In this document: piece after piece, positions 5,557 through 11,566 of the stretch | How the letters are laid out: each line of letters opens with the position of its first letter | Position numbering within the stretch: position 1 is the first letter of the stretch | Assembly: GCA_030038035.1 (NCBI GenBank) | Contig: JASHPP010000005.1 | Span: 1 to 13,406 of the forward strand | DNA: 13,406 nt | Reading direction: 5' to 3' | From: Trebonia sp. | GTDB lineage: Bacteria > Actinomycetota > Actinomycetes > Streptosporangiales > Streptosporangiaceae | The notes under the pieces: generated by a model | The model's database searches: none | What the model saw: only the letters and a program-made list of their open reading frames with translations | What the model was told of the DNA's origin: nothing | Position numbers and translations under genes: made by a program

Positions 5557-7413
5557 CTAATGCGTGAGGCGCCAGCCGATGACATTACCGGCAATGACGG
5601 TTGGCCGCCCGAGCAGGCCGGCCAGATAACGGCCGAATGCCGAGTGCGGGCTCGTGACCGCGACGACGGCGGCCGGCTCCCAGCCCGCGAGCTGCGCCCG
5701 CATCTGGAGGGGACTCGGGTACAGTCCGTTGGCCGGGAGGGTGGCGACCTCCGTAACGTTGACGCCCGCTGACTGCGCCCAGAGCTGGTTCAGGTAGCCG
5801 GCTTCAGAAGACAGCCCGTTGCCGTCTGTGGCAGCCGGCCCGTTCCAGGTCGGCCCCATGTAATAGCCGCCGTACATCGAGGAGGGCATGGCGGTGTCGG
5901 CCTGCCAGCGAAGCGGAGCGGTGTAGGTCAGCACCGGGATGGGCAGCACGAGGACGCTCGCGCCGGCCGGCAGCCGCAGCGCGGTGAACGCCGCGGTCCA
6001 GCCCGCTGGCACAGGCGAGGCCTGGGCGGCGGGCAGCGGGACGGGCACCAGCGGCAGGACCGCGATCAGCGCGACGCCGGCGATCGGGCCCTTCAGCCGG
6101 GGCCAGCGACCGCGCGCGGCGTCGAGGCCGAAAGCCGCCATCGCGGCGGCCGCGCCGTCGGCGACGATGGAGAACCGGTCAGGGATCACCGCGCCCGCGA
6201 CCGGCAGGGTCTGCAGCCAGTACCACGGCAGCACGATGCCCTCGTGTTCCCTGCCGCCGGCCAGCAGGGTCCCGCCCAGGGAGAACGCCGACAGCGCCGC
6301 GAACGCCACCGCCGCGGCGCGCACCGGCAGGCGGCGCCAGAACCGCACCGCGATGACCGCGAGGACGGCGAGCATCGGCCAGCCGAGGTAGCCGAGGTAT
6401 TCGGGGAGCCCGCCCTGGAACCGGGCCGCGAACGCGGCGCTGCCGGCCGTATGCAGCAGCATGGCCGATGAGGGCCGGACGAACCCGGCGAGATCGTTCT
6501 TGTAGAAATCCGGGGCGAAGGGGCTGCCCTGCTGGCGCAGCGGGCCGAAGAACTGCACCCACAGCGGGTAGCCCGCGGTCGCGGCGGTCACCGCGGTCGC
6601 CGCGCCGGCGCCGGTGGCGATGTCACGGATGCGGCCGCCCACCGCTCCCGGCCGGGACAGGGCCAGCACCGCGACGAGGATTGCCGCGGCCACGGCCGCG
6701 TCGAACAGGAGTTCCTCCGCGATGAACAGCTGGGCTGCCGCCAGCAGGCCCAGCCGGGCCCCGCGGCGCGCTGCGGCCCGCCTGCCGGTGCCGCAGCGCC
6801 CGGTGGCCAGCCGCAGCGCTTCGTCGACGATCAGCGGCGGCAGGACCGCGAACTGGAGGTCGTAGTGGCCCATCGACGACTGGATCAGCGCCGGGGAGAA
6901 CCCGTAGACCAGCCCGCCGAGCCCGGCGGCGCTGATGCTGGCGTCCCAGCGGCGCAGCACGGCGAACATGGCGACCGCAGACCCCGCGAACCCCACTGTC
7001 ATGAGCACCGTCAGGCTGGCCTGCGGGCCGGCCAGCAGCGTCAGCGGCGCCAGCAGCACGCCGGGCAGCAGCATGGCCGTGTTCCACATGATGGCGACCC
7101 CTTGGGGGGCGTTCATCCCCGTGGTGATCAGCGCGGGCAGCCTCAGCTGCGCGACCGCTGTGGCGTCGTACCTGAAGAACCAGGCGAACTGGTCAGCGTC
7201 GGCGGGGTTGCCTGCCACGATCCGCGACGCCGGGTCCGGCCACAGCCAGATGGTCAGCGCGATCGCGCCGATCAGGTAGTAGGCCCCCGCGATCCACAGC
7301 ACCCGGCGGGCGCCGAGCGGCCGCGCGCCTTCTGCCGCGGGCCGGCCGTCCCGGCCGGTCCGGGCGGACCGGCCCGGCCGTCCCGGCCGGGCCGCCGGCG
7401 GGGCCGTACGCAC
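5557..7413 (-). CDS. Large polytopic membrane protein, GT-C glycosyltransferase-like
   Basis: About 618 residues with a basic, proline-rich cytoplasmic N terminus and many hydrophobic segments (the first is WIAGAYYLIGAIALTIWLW). After the first segment comes an outside loop with NPADADQFAWFFRYD, an acidic pattern in the position of the catalytic Asp of GT-C enzymes, which use lipid-linked sugars. The large loop after the last segment (PVLTYTAPLRWQAD onward) would face outside. The exact family is not recognised. The start is uncertain: GTG 7413 has AAGGG nine bases upstream; ATG 7422 and GTG 7506 are in frame but lack a properly spaced ribosome site. It is divergent from the secreted-protein gene, and both share the 11-bp repeat array. 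An envelope sugar-transfer role is inference. Confidence 0.75.
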   Translation of the reverse strand: MRTAPPAARPGRPGRSARTGRDGRPAAEGARPLGARRVLWIAGAYYLIGAIALTIWLWPDPASRIVAGNPADADQFAWFFRYDATAVAQLRLPALITTGMNAPQGVAIMWNTAMLLPGVLLAPLTLLAGPQASLTVLMTVGFAGSAVAMFAVLRRWDASISAAGLGGLVYGFSPALIQSSMGHYDLQFAVLPPLIVDEALRLATGRCGTGRRAAARRGARLGLLAAAQLFIAEELLFDAAVAAAILVAVLALSRPGAVGGRIRDIATGAGAATAVTAATAGYPLWVQFFGPLRQQGSPFAPDFYKNDLAGFVRPSSAMLLHTAGSAAFAARFQGGLPEYLGYLGWPMLAVLAVIAVRFWRRLPVRAAAVAFAALSAFSLGGTLLAGGREHEGIVLPWYWLQTLPVAGAVIPDRFSIVADGAAAAMAAFGLDAARGRWPRLKGPIAGVALIAVLPLVPVPLPAAQASPVPAGWTAAFTALRLPAGASVLVLPIPVLTYTAPLRWQADTAMPSSMYGGYYMGPTWNGPAATDGNGLSSEAGYLNQLWAQSAGVNVTEVATLPANGLYPSPLQMRAQLAGWEPAAVVAVTSPHSAFGRYLAGLLGRPTVIAGNVIGWRLTH

Positions 7414-7542
7414 GTTAAGCATCCCTTCGACTGCTAAGCGCGATGGGGGCGCGCCTGCCGGCAGCTGACCACCGGCCGCACTATGCGTAAGAAGAGCATC
7501 ACGCACAGTGCGGGGCCATGGCGGCCGCGGGGCTCGCCGGGC

Positions 7543-7586
7543 CTATCTCGCCACTATCTCGCTGCAATCACGCCACGATCACGCGC
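7543..7586. promoter_or_regulatory. Four tandem 11-bp repeats (OmpR/PhoB-type operator candidate)
   Basis: The repeats are CTATCTCGCCA, CTATCTCGCTG, CAATCACGCCA and CGATCACGCGC, back to back with no spacer, sharing an ATC-x-CGC core. A related GATCACGC occurs at 7638. Head-to-tail 11-bp units are the known arrangement for OmpR/PhoB-family proteins, PhoP included. The array sits in the divergent intergenic region, 130 bp from the membrane-protein start and 164 bp from the secreted-protein start. The repeats are seen; the regulator is inferred. Confidence 0.55.
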
Positions 7587-7634
7587 TCTATGTGAGATGT
7601 TAGGAGATCGCAATAAGTCTGCCGGCTTAATAGC

Positions 7635-7711
7635 GAAGATCACGCTAGAACGGGACAAGCCATAGATCTTCTTAATTTCTCCTCCAATGCCTGGCTGGCT
7701 GTTCTAGCGTG
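7635..7711. repeat. Two overlapping inverted repeats upstream of the secreted-protein gene
   Basis: GAAGATC (7635-7641) mirrors GATCTTC (7665-7671), and CACGCTAGAAC (7641-7651) mirrors GTTCTAGCGTG (7701-7711), an 11-bp perfect match with a 49-base spacer. The block is AT-rich against its surroundings and ends 39 bp before the ATG at 7750, so it probably covers the promoter of that gene, as an operator or a looping site. Confidence 0.45.
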
Positions 7712-7749
7712 TGCCTCCGGGAGCGTCAGCGGACACGGAGGTGGACTGC

Positions 7750-9282
7750 ATGAGCACCGGGCATCGGTCCGCATGGCGCCGCGCACGCAGAAATCGTGTG
7801 GCGCGTATCGCGGCCCCGCTCGCCATCCCCCTGGCGCTAGGCCTGACGCTCGGGGTCGTGATCGCGGTCGCGAGGGGCTCGGGCGCCCCGAGCCTCGGCC
7901 AGGTACCCCTGGGCGCCTCGGCGGGCACCTCGGCCAGCGCTTCGCCGTCGCCGACGGGCACGGCCTCGGCGGCCGCGGCGACCACTGCGGCCAACGTCGA
8001 CTGCGACATCATCGTCCCGGCGAACCCGCTCACCGCGCAGGGCCTGGCCACGCCGTACCAGCTCACCGGCACAGACGGCCAGACCCCCGCGCAGTCCGGG
8101 TGCGAGATGACCAACGCGGTCAACCTCGGGGCCTTCGTGCAGGCCACGATCCTGGACCCGGTCACGGGCAAGCTCTACGTCTACGACCCGCTTGTCATCA
8201 CGAAGGGCACGACCCCGATCGTGCCACCCGTGGTGCCGATACTGCCCAAGCCCGCGATCGTCACGATCGACTTCGGGTTCAACGGCACGGACCTGTACCA
8301 GGTCGGCGCGACGCCCGGCACGCTGCGGGATGCCAACTGCGTCAACGGCATGCCCGGATCGGTCTTCGGACAGGTGTCGTTCTGCAACGGCATCAACTTC
8401 TTCACGGCGGCGTTCCAGGATGAGCGCGAGGGCAAGCTGGTCGTGCCGTCGGAAGGCACCTCGGACAAGATCATCCCGTCTGGGGGTGCCATGGGGTCGG
8501 GCCGGAACTGCCCGGAAACCCGCAACTTCGACATGGTGGACCAGGACCCGAGCGACAACGTGACGACCGAGTACCTGCTGGACCCGGCCACCGGCCAGAC
8601 CGCGCAGGACACCGCGTCCAACGCGGAGAACATCCAGGGTTCCACGCTGCTTGTCAACGGCAGCGACAACACACTGCTTGACCAGTTCATCGACCCGGTC
8701 CTCGGGTGCACCCCGTTCGAGGCGCCCGACCTGGCGAACGAGGATCAGCCGACCAGCTCCCAGGCCATGGACGAGCTGCTCTCCGCCGCGCACCAGCCGA
8801 CGATCGCGGCGCTTGTGCCGGAGAACGACGAGATGGTGCTGAACGGCGCCAACGGGTTCGACGCGGCGAAGACCGACCTGTACAGGGAAGAGCTGGGCCA
8901 GGCGCCGATCGATTCGCAGAACAACCAGACCAGCAGCCCGGCGATGTACTGCCAGTACATCATCGACATTCAGACGCCGTTCCTGGCGGCGAACGCGGCC
9001 GTCCTCGCCACCGGCCAGCCGCCGGTGACAGGGGTCGGCGACAACCTGCTCACGTTCATGGCGAACCGGCTCAGCATGTCCTTCACCAACCTTGCCTGCC
9101 AGAACTTCGGCCTGACGAACCCCGTCACGGTCACGCTGAACGGCCAGGGCGTCGCGATCGCGGCGACGTTCAACACCACGCGGCAGTACGCGACCCACAC
9201 GGGGATGACGCCGACGATGCCGGGCTCGAGTCAGCGGCTGGGCCGCGCGCACCACCAGCTGATGAACCCGTCGGGGATGTGA
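7750..9282 (+). CDS. Exported protein of unknown function with eight cysteines
   Basis: 510 residues. The ATG at 7750 is preceded by GGAGG at 7737-7741 with 8 bases between, better than the in-frame GTG at 7711. A basic N terminus (RRARRNR) and a hydrophobic segment at about 20-40 act as signal or anchor, followed by a low-complexity Ser/Ala/Thr/Pro linker (about 45-80). The remaining 430 residues form an apparently globular extracellular region with eight cysteines (in NVDCDI, SGCEM, DANCVNG, VSFCNG, RNCPE, LGCTP, MYCQY, LACQN), an even number suggesting disulphides. Striking segments are ANPLTAQGLATPYQLTG, IDFGFNGTDLYQVG and DMVDQDPSDNVTTEYLL. I see no hydrolase catalytic motif and assign no function. 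I have an unverified impression that similar sequences occur in secreted fungal proteins. A hairpin 28 bp downstream suggests a single-gene unit. Confidence 0.85.
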   Translation: MSTGHRSAWRRARRNRVARIAAPLAIPLALGLTLGVVIAVARGSGAPSLGQVPLGASAGTSASASPSPTGTASAAAATTAANVDCDIIVPANPLTAQGLATPYQLTGTDGQTPAQSGCEMTNAVNLGAFVQATILDPVTGKLYVYDPLVITKGTTPIVPPVVPILPKPAIVTIDFGFNGTDLYQVGATPGTLRDANCVNGMPGSVFGQVSFCNGINFFTAAFQDEREGKLVVPSEGTSDKIIPSGGAMGSGRNCPETRNFDMVDQDPSDNVTTEYLLDPATGQTAQDTASNAENIQGSTLLVNGSDNTLLDQFIDPVLGCTPFEAPDLANEDQPTSSQAMDELLSAAHQPTIAALVPENDEMVLNGANGFDAAKTDLYREELGQAPIDSQNNQTSSPAMYCQYIIDIQTPFLAANAAVLATGQPPVTGVGDNLLTFMANRLSMSFTNLACQNFGLTNPVTVTLNGQGVAIAATFNTTRQYATHTGMTPTMPGSSQRLGRAHHQLMNPSGM

Positions 9283-9310
9283 CGTCGTGACAGCACGGCA
9301 CTCGCCATCG

Positions 9311-9330
9311 CCGCGCGGATAGCCGCGCGG
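9311..9330. terminator. Hairpin terminator after the exported-protein gene
   Basis: CCGCGCGG (9311-9318), ATAG loop, CCGCGCGG (9323-9330): an 8-bp GC-only stem with a tight loop beginning 28 bases after the stop codon. There is no T tract, as in many actinomycete terminators. Confidence 0.5.
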
Positions 9331-9390
9331 GCGGGGAACCGGGACCGCGGTTATCGTGGAGTGCACGGCGCCCGGTCCCTGGAGGTGGAC

Positions 9391-9480
9391 GTGAACTCGG
9401 TGTTCGCGGTCGATGCCTGCCGCACCCCGCCCCGCCAGGGCCGCGATGACCGTTTCTTGCTAATTTCCGTTATCCGCTAG
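9391..9480 (+). CDS. Possible 29-aa small protein or truncated 5' gene remnant
   Basis: A GTG at 9391 follows GGAGGTGGAC with ideal spacing, and a promoter-like GGTTATCGTGG lies about 40 bases upstream at 9349. The frame reads MNSVFAVDACRTPPRQGRDD and stops at TAG 9478-9480. The strong start signals contrast with the early stop, which falls inside an inverted repeat next to the integrase gene. It may be a genuine microprotein, or the first codons of a chromosomal gene cut off when an element integrated here. No family is recognised. Confidence 0.3.
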   Translation: MNSVFAVDACRTPPRQGRDDRFLLISVIR

Positions 9481-9485
9481 ATAAC
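9469..9485. repeat. GTTATC/GATAAC inverted repeat (candidate recombination core)
   Basis: GTTATC (9469-9474) and GATAAC (9480-9485) flank five bases, CGCTA. The shape, short arms around a 5-base centre, matches tyrosine-recombinase crossover sites, and it sits 122 bp upstream of the integrase gene at the tip of a truncated-looking frame. No second copy is evident in this window. Confidence 0.25.
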
Positions 9486-9553
9486 AGCTTGGTATCCCGC
9501 GTTCCGTTCTCAGCAGTTTAACGCTCTGGCCTGCCGTTTCCGGCCGCCGTGGG

Positions 9554-9582
9554 CTACGATACACCACGGGCGTGGTTCGTAG
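9554..9582. promoter_or_regulatory. Bulged inverted repeat in the integrase promoter region
   Basis: CTACGA (9554-9559) pairs with TCGTAG (9577-9582), and ACCACG (9563-9568) pairs with CGTGGT (9571-9576); the only interruption is an extra TAC on the left. It ends 24 bases before the integrase ATG, just ahead of its ribosome site (GAAGGAAA). It may be an operator for integrase control, an arm site for the recombinase, or an mRNA hairpin. Confidence 0.45.
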
Positions 9583-9606
9583 TCAAGATAACGAAGGAAA
9601 CCGGCG

Positions 9607-10500
9607 ATGGACGCAGGGGACATGCGGGAGCTGCTCGACTCGTGGCTCATAGCGCTGGAGGCTGAGCGCAAGTCGCCGCACACTGTCAAGCAGTACCGGA
9701 CCGGCGTGCGGTTCTTCCTCGACTGGTGCGACGCGAACGGCGAGCCCCCCGACATGACCGACCCCGGCCCGGCGCGCCGCTGGCTCGCCGACCTGGCCCG
9801 GCAGGGACTGCAGGGCTCCACGCTCAACTCCCGGTTCGCCGCGCTGCGCGCCTTCGCCATGTGGCTGCTCGCCGAGGATGAGATCGGCGCCGCGGGGATC
9901 ACCCGCGTCGGCCGGCCGAAGATCGACGAGAAGGCCCCGCCCGCGCTCACCCGGGCGCAGATCGAGGCGATCCTCGGTGCCTGCGCGGCCGACAAGGGCT
10001 TTGAGGGCATCCGCGACGAGGCGATGTTCTCCCTCATGTTCGACGCCCTGGTGCGCTCCGACGAGCTGTGCGCGATGGCCGCCGACGGCGACGTGAACGT
10101 GCGCGACCGGACCGTCCGCGTCCGGCGCGGCAAGGGCGGCAGGGAACGCTGGTCGGCGTTCTCCGCGCAGACCGCACGCCGCGTCGACCGCTACCAGCGC
10201 GCCCGGCGCCGGCATAAGCACGCCGCGGACCCGGCGTTCTGGGTCGGCCGCCGCGGCGGCCTGACGTACCCGGGGCTGTACGCGGCGTTCAAGCGGCGCG
10301 CCGAGGCGGCCGGGGTCGAGGCGTTCCCGCACATGCTGCGCGCCGGGGGAGCGGTCAACTGGCGGCGGCAGGGCGGGTCAACCGAGTCGCTGCTGACGAT
10401 CGCGGGCTGGCGCGACGTCCGGATGGCGATGCGGTACACGAAGGTCGCCGAGCGGGAGCTGGCGCTGGAGGAGGCGCGGCGGCTGTTCGACGGGCAATAA
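9607..10500 (+). CDS. Tyrosine recombinase / integrase
   Basis: 297 residues, the size of XerC/D-type and small phage integrases. The N-terminal SAM-like core-binding domain (about 6-95) has SPHTVKQYRTGVRFFLDWC. The catalytic domain (about 112-295) carries the active-site set: R150 (in LVRSDELCAM, where TGLR-x-SEL is usual), K176 (GKGGRE), H242-x-x-R245 (PHMLRAGG), W268 in the second His/Trp position (IAGWRD) and the nucleophile Y277 (MRYTKV). All catalytic residues are present, so it is probably active. GAAGGAAA at 9592-9599 is well placed for the ATG. The family integrates or excises mobile elements or resolves dimers; its place beside a phage/AICE-like operon favours element integration. 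No excisionase is recognised nearby. Confidence 0.93.
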   Translation: MDAGDMRELLDSWLIALEAERKSPHTVKQYRTGVRFFLDWCDANGEPPDMTDPGPARRWLADLARQGLQGSTLNSRFAALRAFAMWLLAEDEIGAAGITRVGRPKIDEKAPPALTRAQIEAILGACAADKGFEGIRDEAMFSLMFDALVRSDELCAMAADGDVNVRDRTVRVRRGKGGRERWSAFSAQTARRVDRYQRARRRHKHAADPAFWVGRRGGLTYPGLYAAFKRRAEAAGVEAFPHMLRAGGAVNWRRQGGSTESLLTIAGWRDVRMAMRYTKVAERELALEEARRLFDGQ

Positions 10501-10831
10501 CAGGACGCAATAATGCTGACGGCCCGCTAATAGCGCGCAATATCCCGTGATACCTGCCCATGTCTCCGAATATAGCGGCGCCTGGAACCCTGACCTGCGG
10601 GGACGGCGGAAAGAGGCGGGAATTTCCGCAACCTTGCGCATTTCTGACGCCGTTCTAACGCTGCCCTGACATTCCCGGAAAGTTCCCTAAAGTTGGGCCT
10701 GGCCTGCGCTGATGCCCATCCGGTCTCTGGTGTCTCCCATGTCCCTGACGGACTTCCGGCGGCGAACGACGCGCAACCCGCCCGGATGGTTTACATGGCG
10801 CGAACATCCCCGAATGACGGAAACGTCCGCG

Positions 10832-10871
10832 TAAGTGCGCGCACGTGTGAATAAGTACGCACACGTATGCG
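10832..10871. repeat. 20-bp tandem repeat, two copies
   Basis: TAAGTGCGCGCACGTGTGAA is followed directly by TAAGTACGCACACGTATGCG, matching at 15 of 20 positions, with the first three differences all G to A. Copy one includes the palindromes GTGCGCGCAC and CACGTG. About two helical turns per unit suits an iteron or tandem operator in front of the operon that begins at 11040. Confidence 0.5.
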
Positions 10872-10984
10872 GATATGTCAGGGGGCGCCACGACACGGCC
10901 GGCATACTAGCTTTTTTGCGACCCAATAGTTTAAGTTGGGCAACGGCCCGCGAAGGCGCACGGGTGTAAGTAACTAGGATGCGA

Positions 10985-11017
10985 GCGGCCGGTCTCCTCA
11001 GCAAAGGTCCCGGCCGC
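10985..11017 (+). promoter_or_regulatory. Leader hairpin before the accessory operon
   Basis: GCGGCCGG (10985-10992) and CCGGCCGC (11010-11017) form an 8-bp stem around a 17-base loop, just downstream of a TAGGAT -10-like hexamer (10975-10980) and about 20 bases before the first start codon. In the transcript it would be a 5' leader structure. Confidence 0.3.
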
Positions 11018-11039
11018 CCGCTGTCCCGATGACAGGACG

Positions 11040-11363
11040 GTGGTCACTTTGGCACGCCCCGCGTATTCCGTCAATCCGGACTACCCGCCGGAACGCACCC
11101 TCCCCGGCGCCATGGCCCGGCTCATATCCGAGCCCTGGGATGCGATGACCGCCGCGGCCAACGCCAGCCCGAACCACGTCAGCAGCGACGAGCGGTGGAC
11201 CCGCAAGGCCCGCGAGGCCAACCCGGCGCTCGACGACGCCCAGGCGTACCGGCTCGGCCAGCACCTCAAGAAGGCGCACTACATCCGGATGGGCAAGCTG
11301 TCCGCTCAGGCGCGCAGGCTCGCCCGCCAGGCCGCCGACGAGCTCGCCGCCGCGAACGGCTAA
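11040..11363 (+). CDS. Small basic protein of unknown function, first gene of the accessory operon
   Basis: 107 residues, soluble, no membrane segment. The C-terminal half is basic and predicted helical: WTRKAREANPALDD, LGQHLKKAHYIRMGKLSAQA and RRLARQAADELAAANG, which would suit nucleic-acid or protein binding. I do not recognise the family. The start is uncertain: GTG 11040 has AGGA only two bases away, while TTG 11049 (MARPAYSV) has AGGA 11 bases upstream. The stop TAA at 11361 is five bases before the next possible start, so it belongs with the following genes. A phage or AICE early protein is the likely context. Confidence 0.65.
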   Translation: MVTLARPAYSVNPDYPPERTLPGAMARLISEPWDAMTAAANASPNHVSSDERWTRKAREANPALDDAQAYRLGQHLKKAHYIRMGKLSAQARRLARQAADELAAANG

Positions 11364-11364
11364 C

Positions 11365-11429
11365 GCGTGTGGGCGCGGACGAAAGAGGCCCCGCGGGCAA
11401 CGGGGCCTCAGACGATGCGTGTGGGCGCG
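11365..11429 (+). repeat. 13-bp direct repeats flanking a terminator-like hairpin
   Basis: GCGTGTGGGCGCG occurs at 11365-11377 and again at 11417-11429. Between them GAGGCCCCG (11385-11393) pairs perfectly with CGGGGCCTC (11401-11409), preceded by GAAA. Such GGCCCCG hairpins are typical of terminators in actinophages, though there is no T tail here. The structure falls over the first codons of the next small gene, so it may attenuate expression of the rest of the operon, or be a small inserted piece flanked by a duplication. Confidence 0.55.
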
Positions 11430-11566
11430 ACTCCCACGATACCCCGTACGACCCGCCGCCGCCCGGCCTCATCGACCCCGGCGGCGGCCAGTACGCGCTG
11501 TGCGGCGGCCTCGCCGACCTGCTCGCGGCGGCCGGGTGGATCGAGCGCCACGGGGACAAGCGGTGA
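11369..11566 (+). CDS. 65-aa protein sharing a motif with the start of the next gene
   Basis: The frame from GTG 11369 ends at a TGA that overlaps the next GTG (GTGA). The first 25 residues are low-complexity and cover the hairpin. The last part, PPPGLIDPGGGQYALCGGLADL then LLAAAGWIERHGDKR, lines up with PPRGFLDLRNGELAGMGTAAD then FAAAADWLERNYPD at the start of the winged-HTH protein, suggesting a duplicated small module. No Shine-Dalgarno is visible; coupling to the stop five bases upstream is likely. Function unknown. The overlap with the next gene and this similarity are the reasons to call it real. Confidence 0.5.
   Translation: MGADERGPAGNGASDDACGRDSHDTPYDPPPPGLIDPGGGQYALCGGLADLLAAAGWIERHGDKR

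Larger units (their letters stand above)
10501..11039. other. Intergenic region between integrase and accessory operon
   Basis: About 540 bp without a convincing gene; the short open frames on both strands lack start signals. It is AT-richer than its flanks in places (10501-10560 and 10900-10980). It holds a 12-mer palindrome CGCAACCTTGCG (10627-10638), two AAGTTGGGC copies (10690 and 10933), a 20-bp tandem repeat (10832-10871), a CCCAA/TTGGG stem (10922-10940), a TAGGAT -10-like hexamer (10975-10980) and a GCGGCCGG/CCGGCCGC stem (10985-11017). It probably contains the operon promoter, and an origin or attachment region is possible. No tRNA gene is visible. Confidence 0.5.

Noticed and set aside
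7711..7749. GTG 7711 as start of the exported protein
   Set aside because: ATG 7750 has a strong GGAGG at ideal distance and gives a normal basic signal region; 7711 falls in an inverted repeat.
10501..11039. tRNA gene or confirmed attachment site next to the integrase
   Set aside because: No cloverleaf could be drawn and no pair of long direct repeats flanks the element inside this window.
11419..11562. Extended N terminus of the HTH protein from GTG 11419
   Set aside because: The extra 48 residues are Arg/Pro shadow sequence over the 65-aa gene, and the coupled GTG 11563 fits the pattern of the following junctions.
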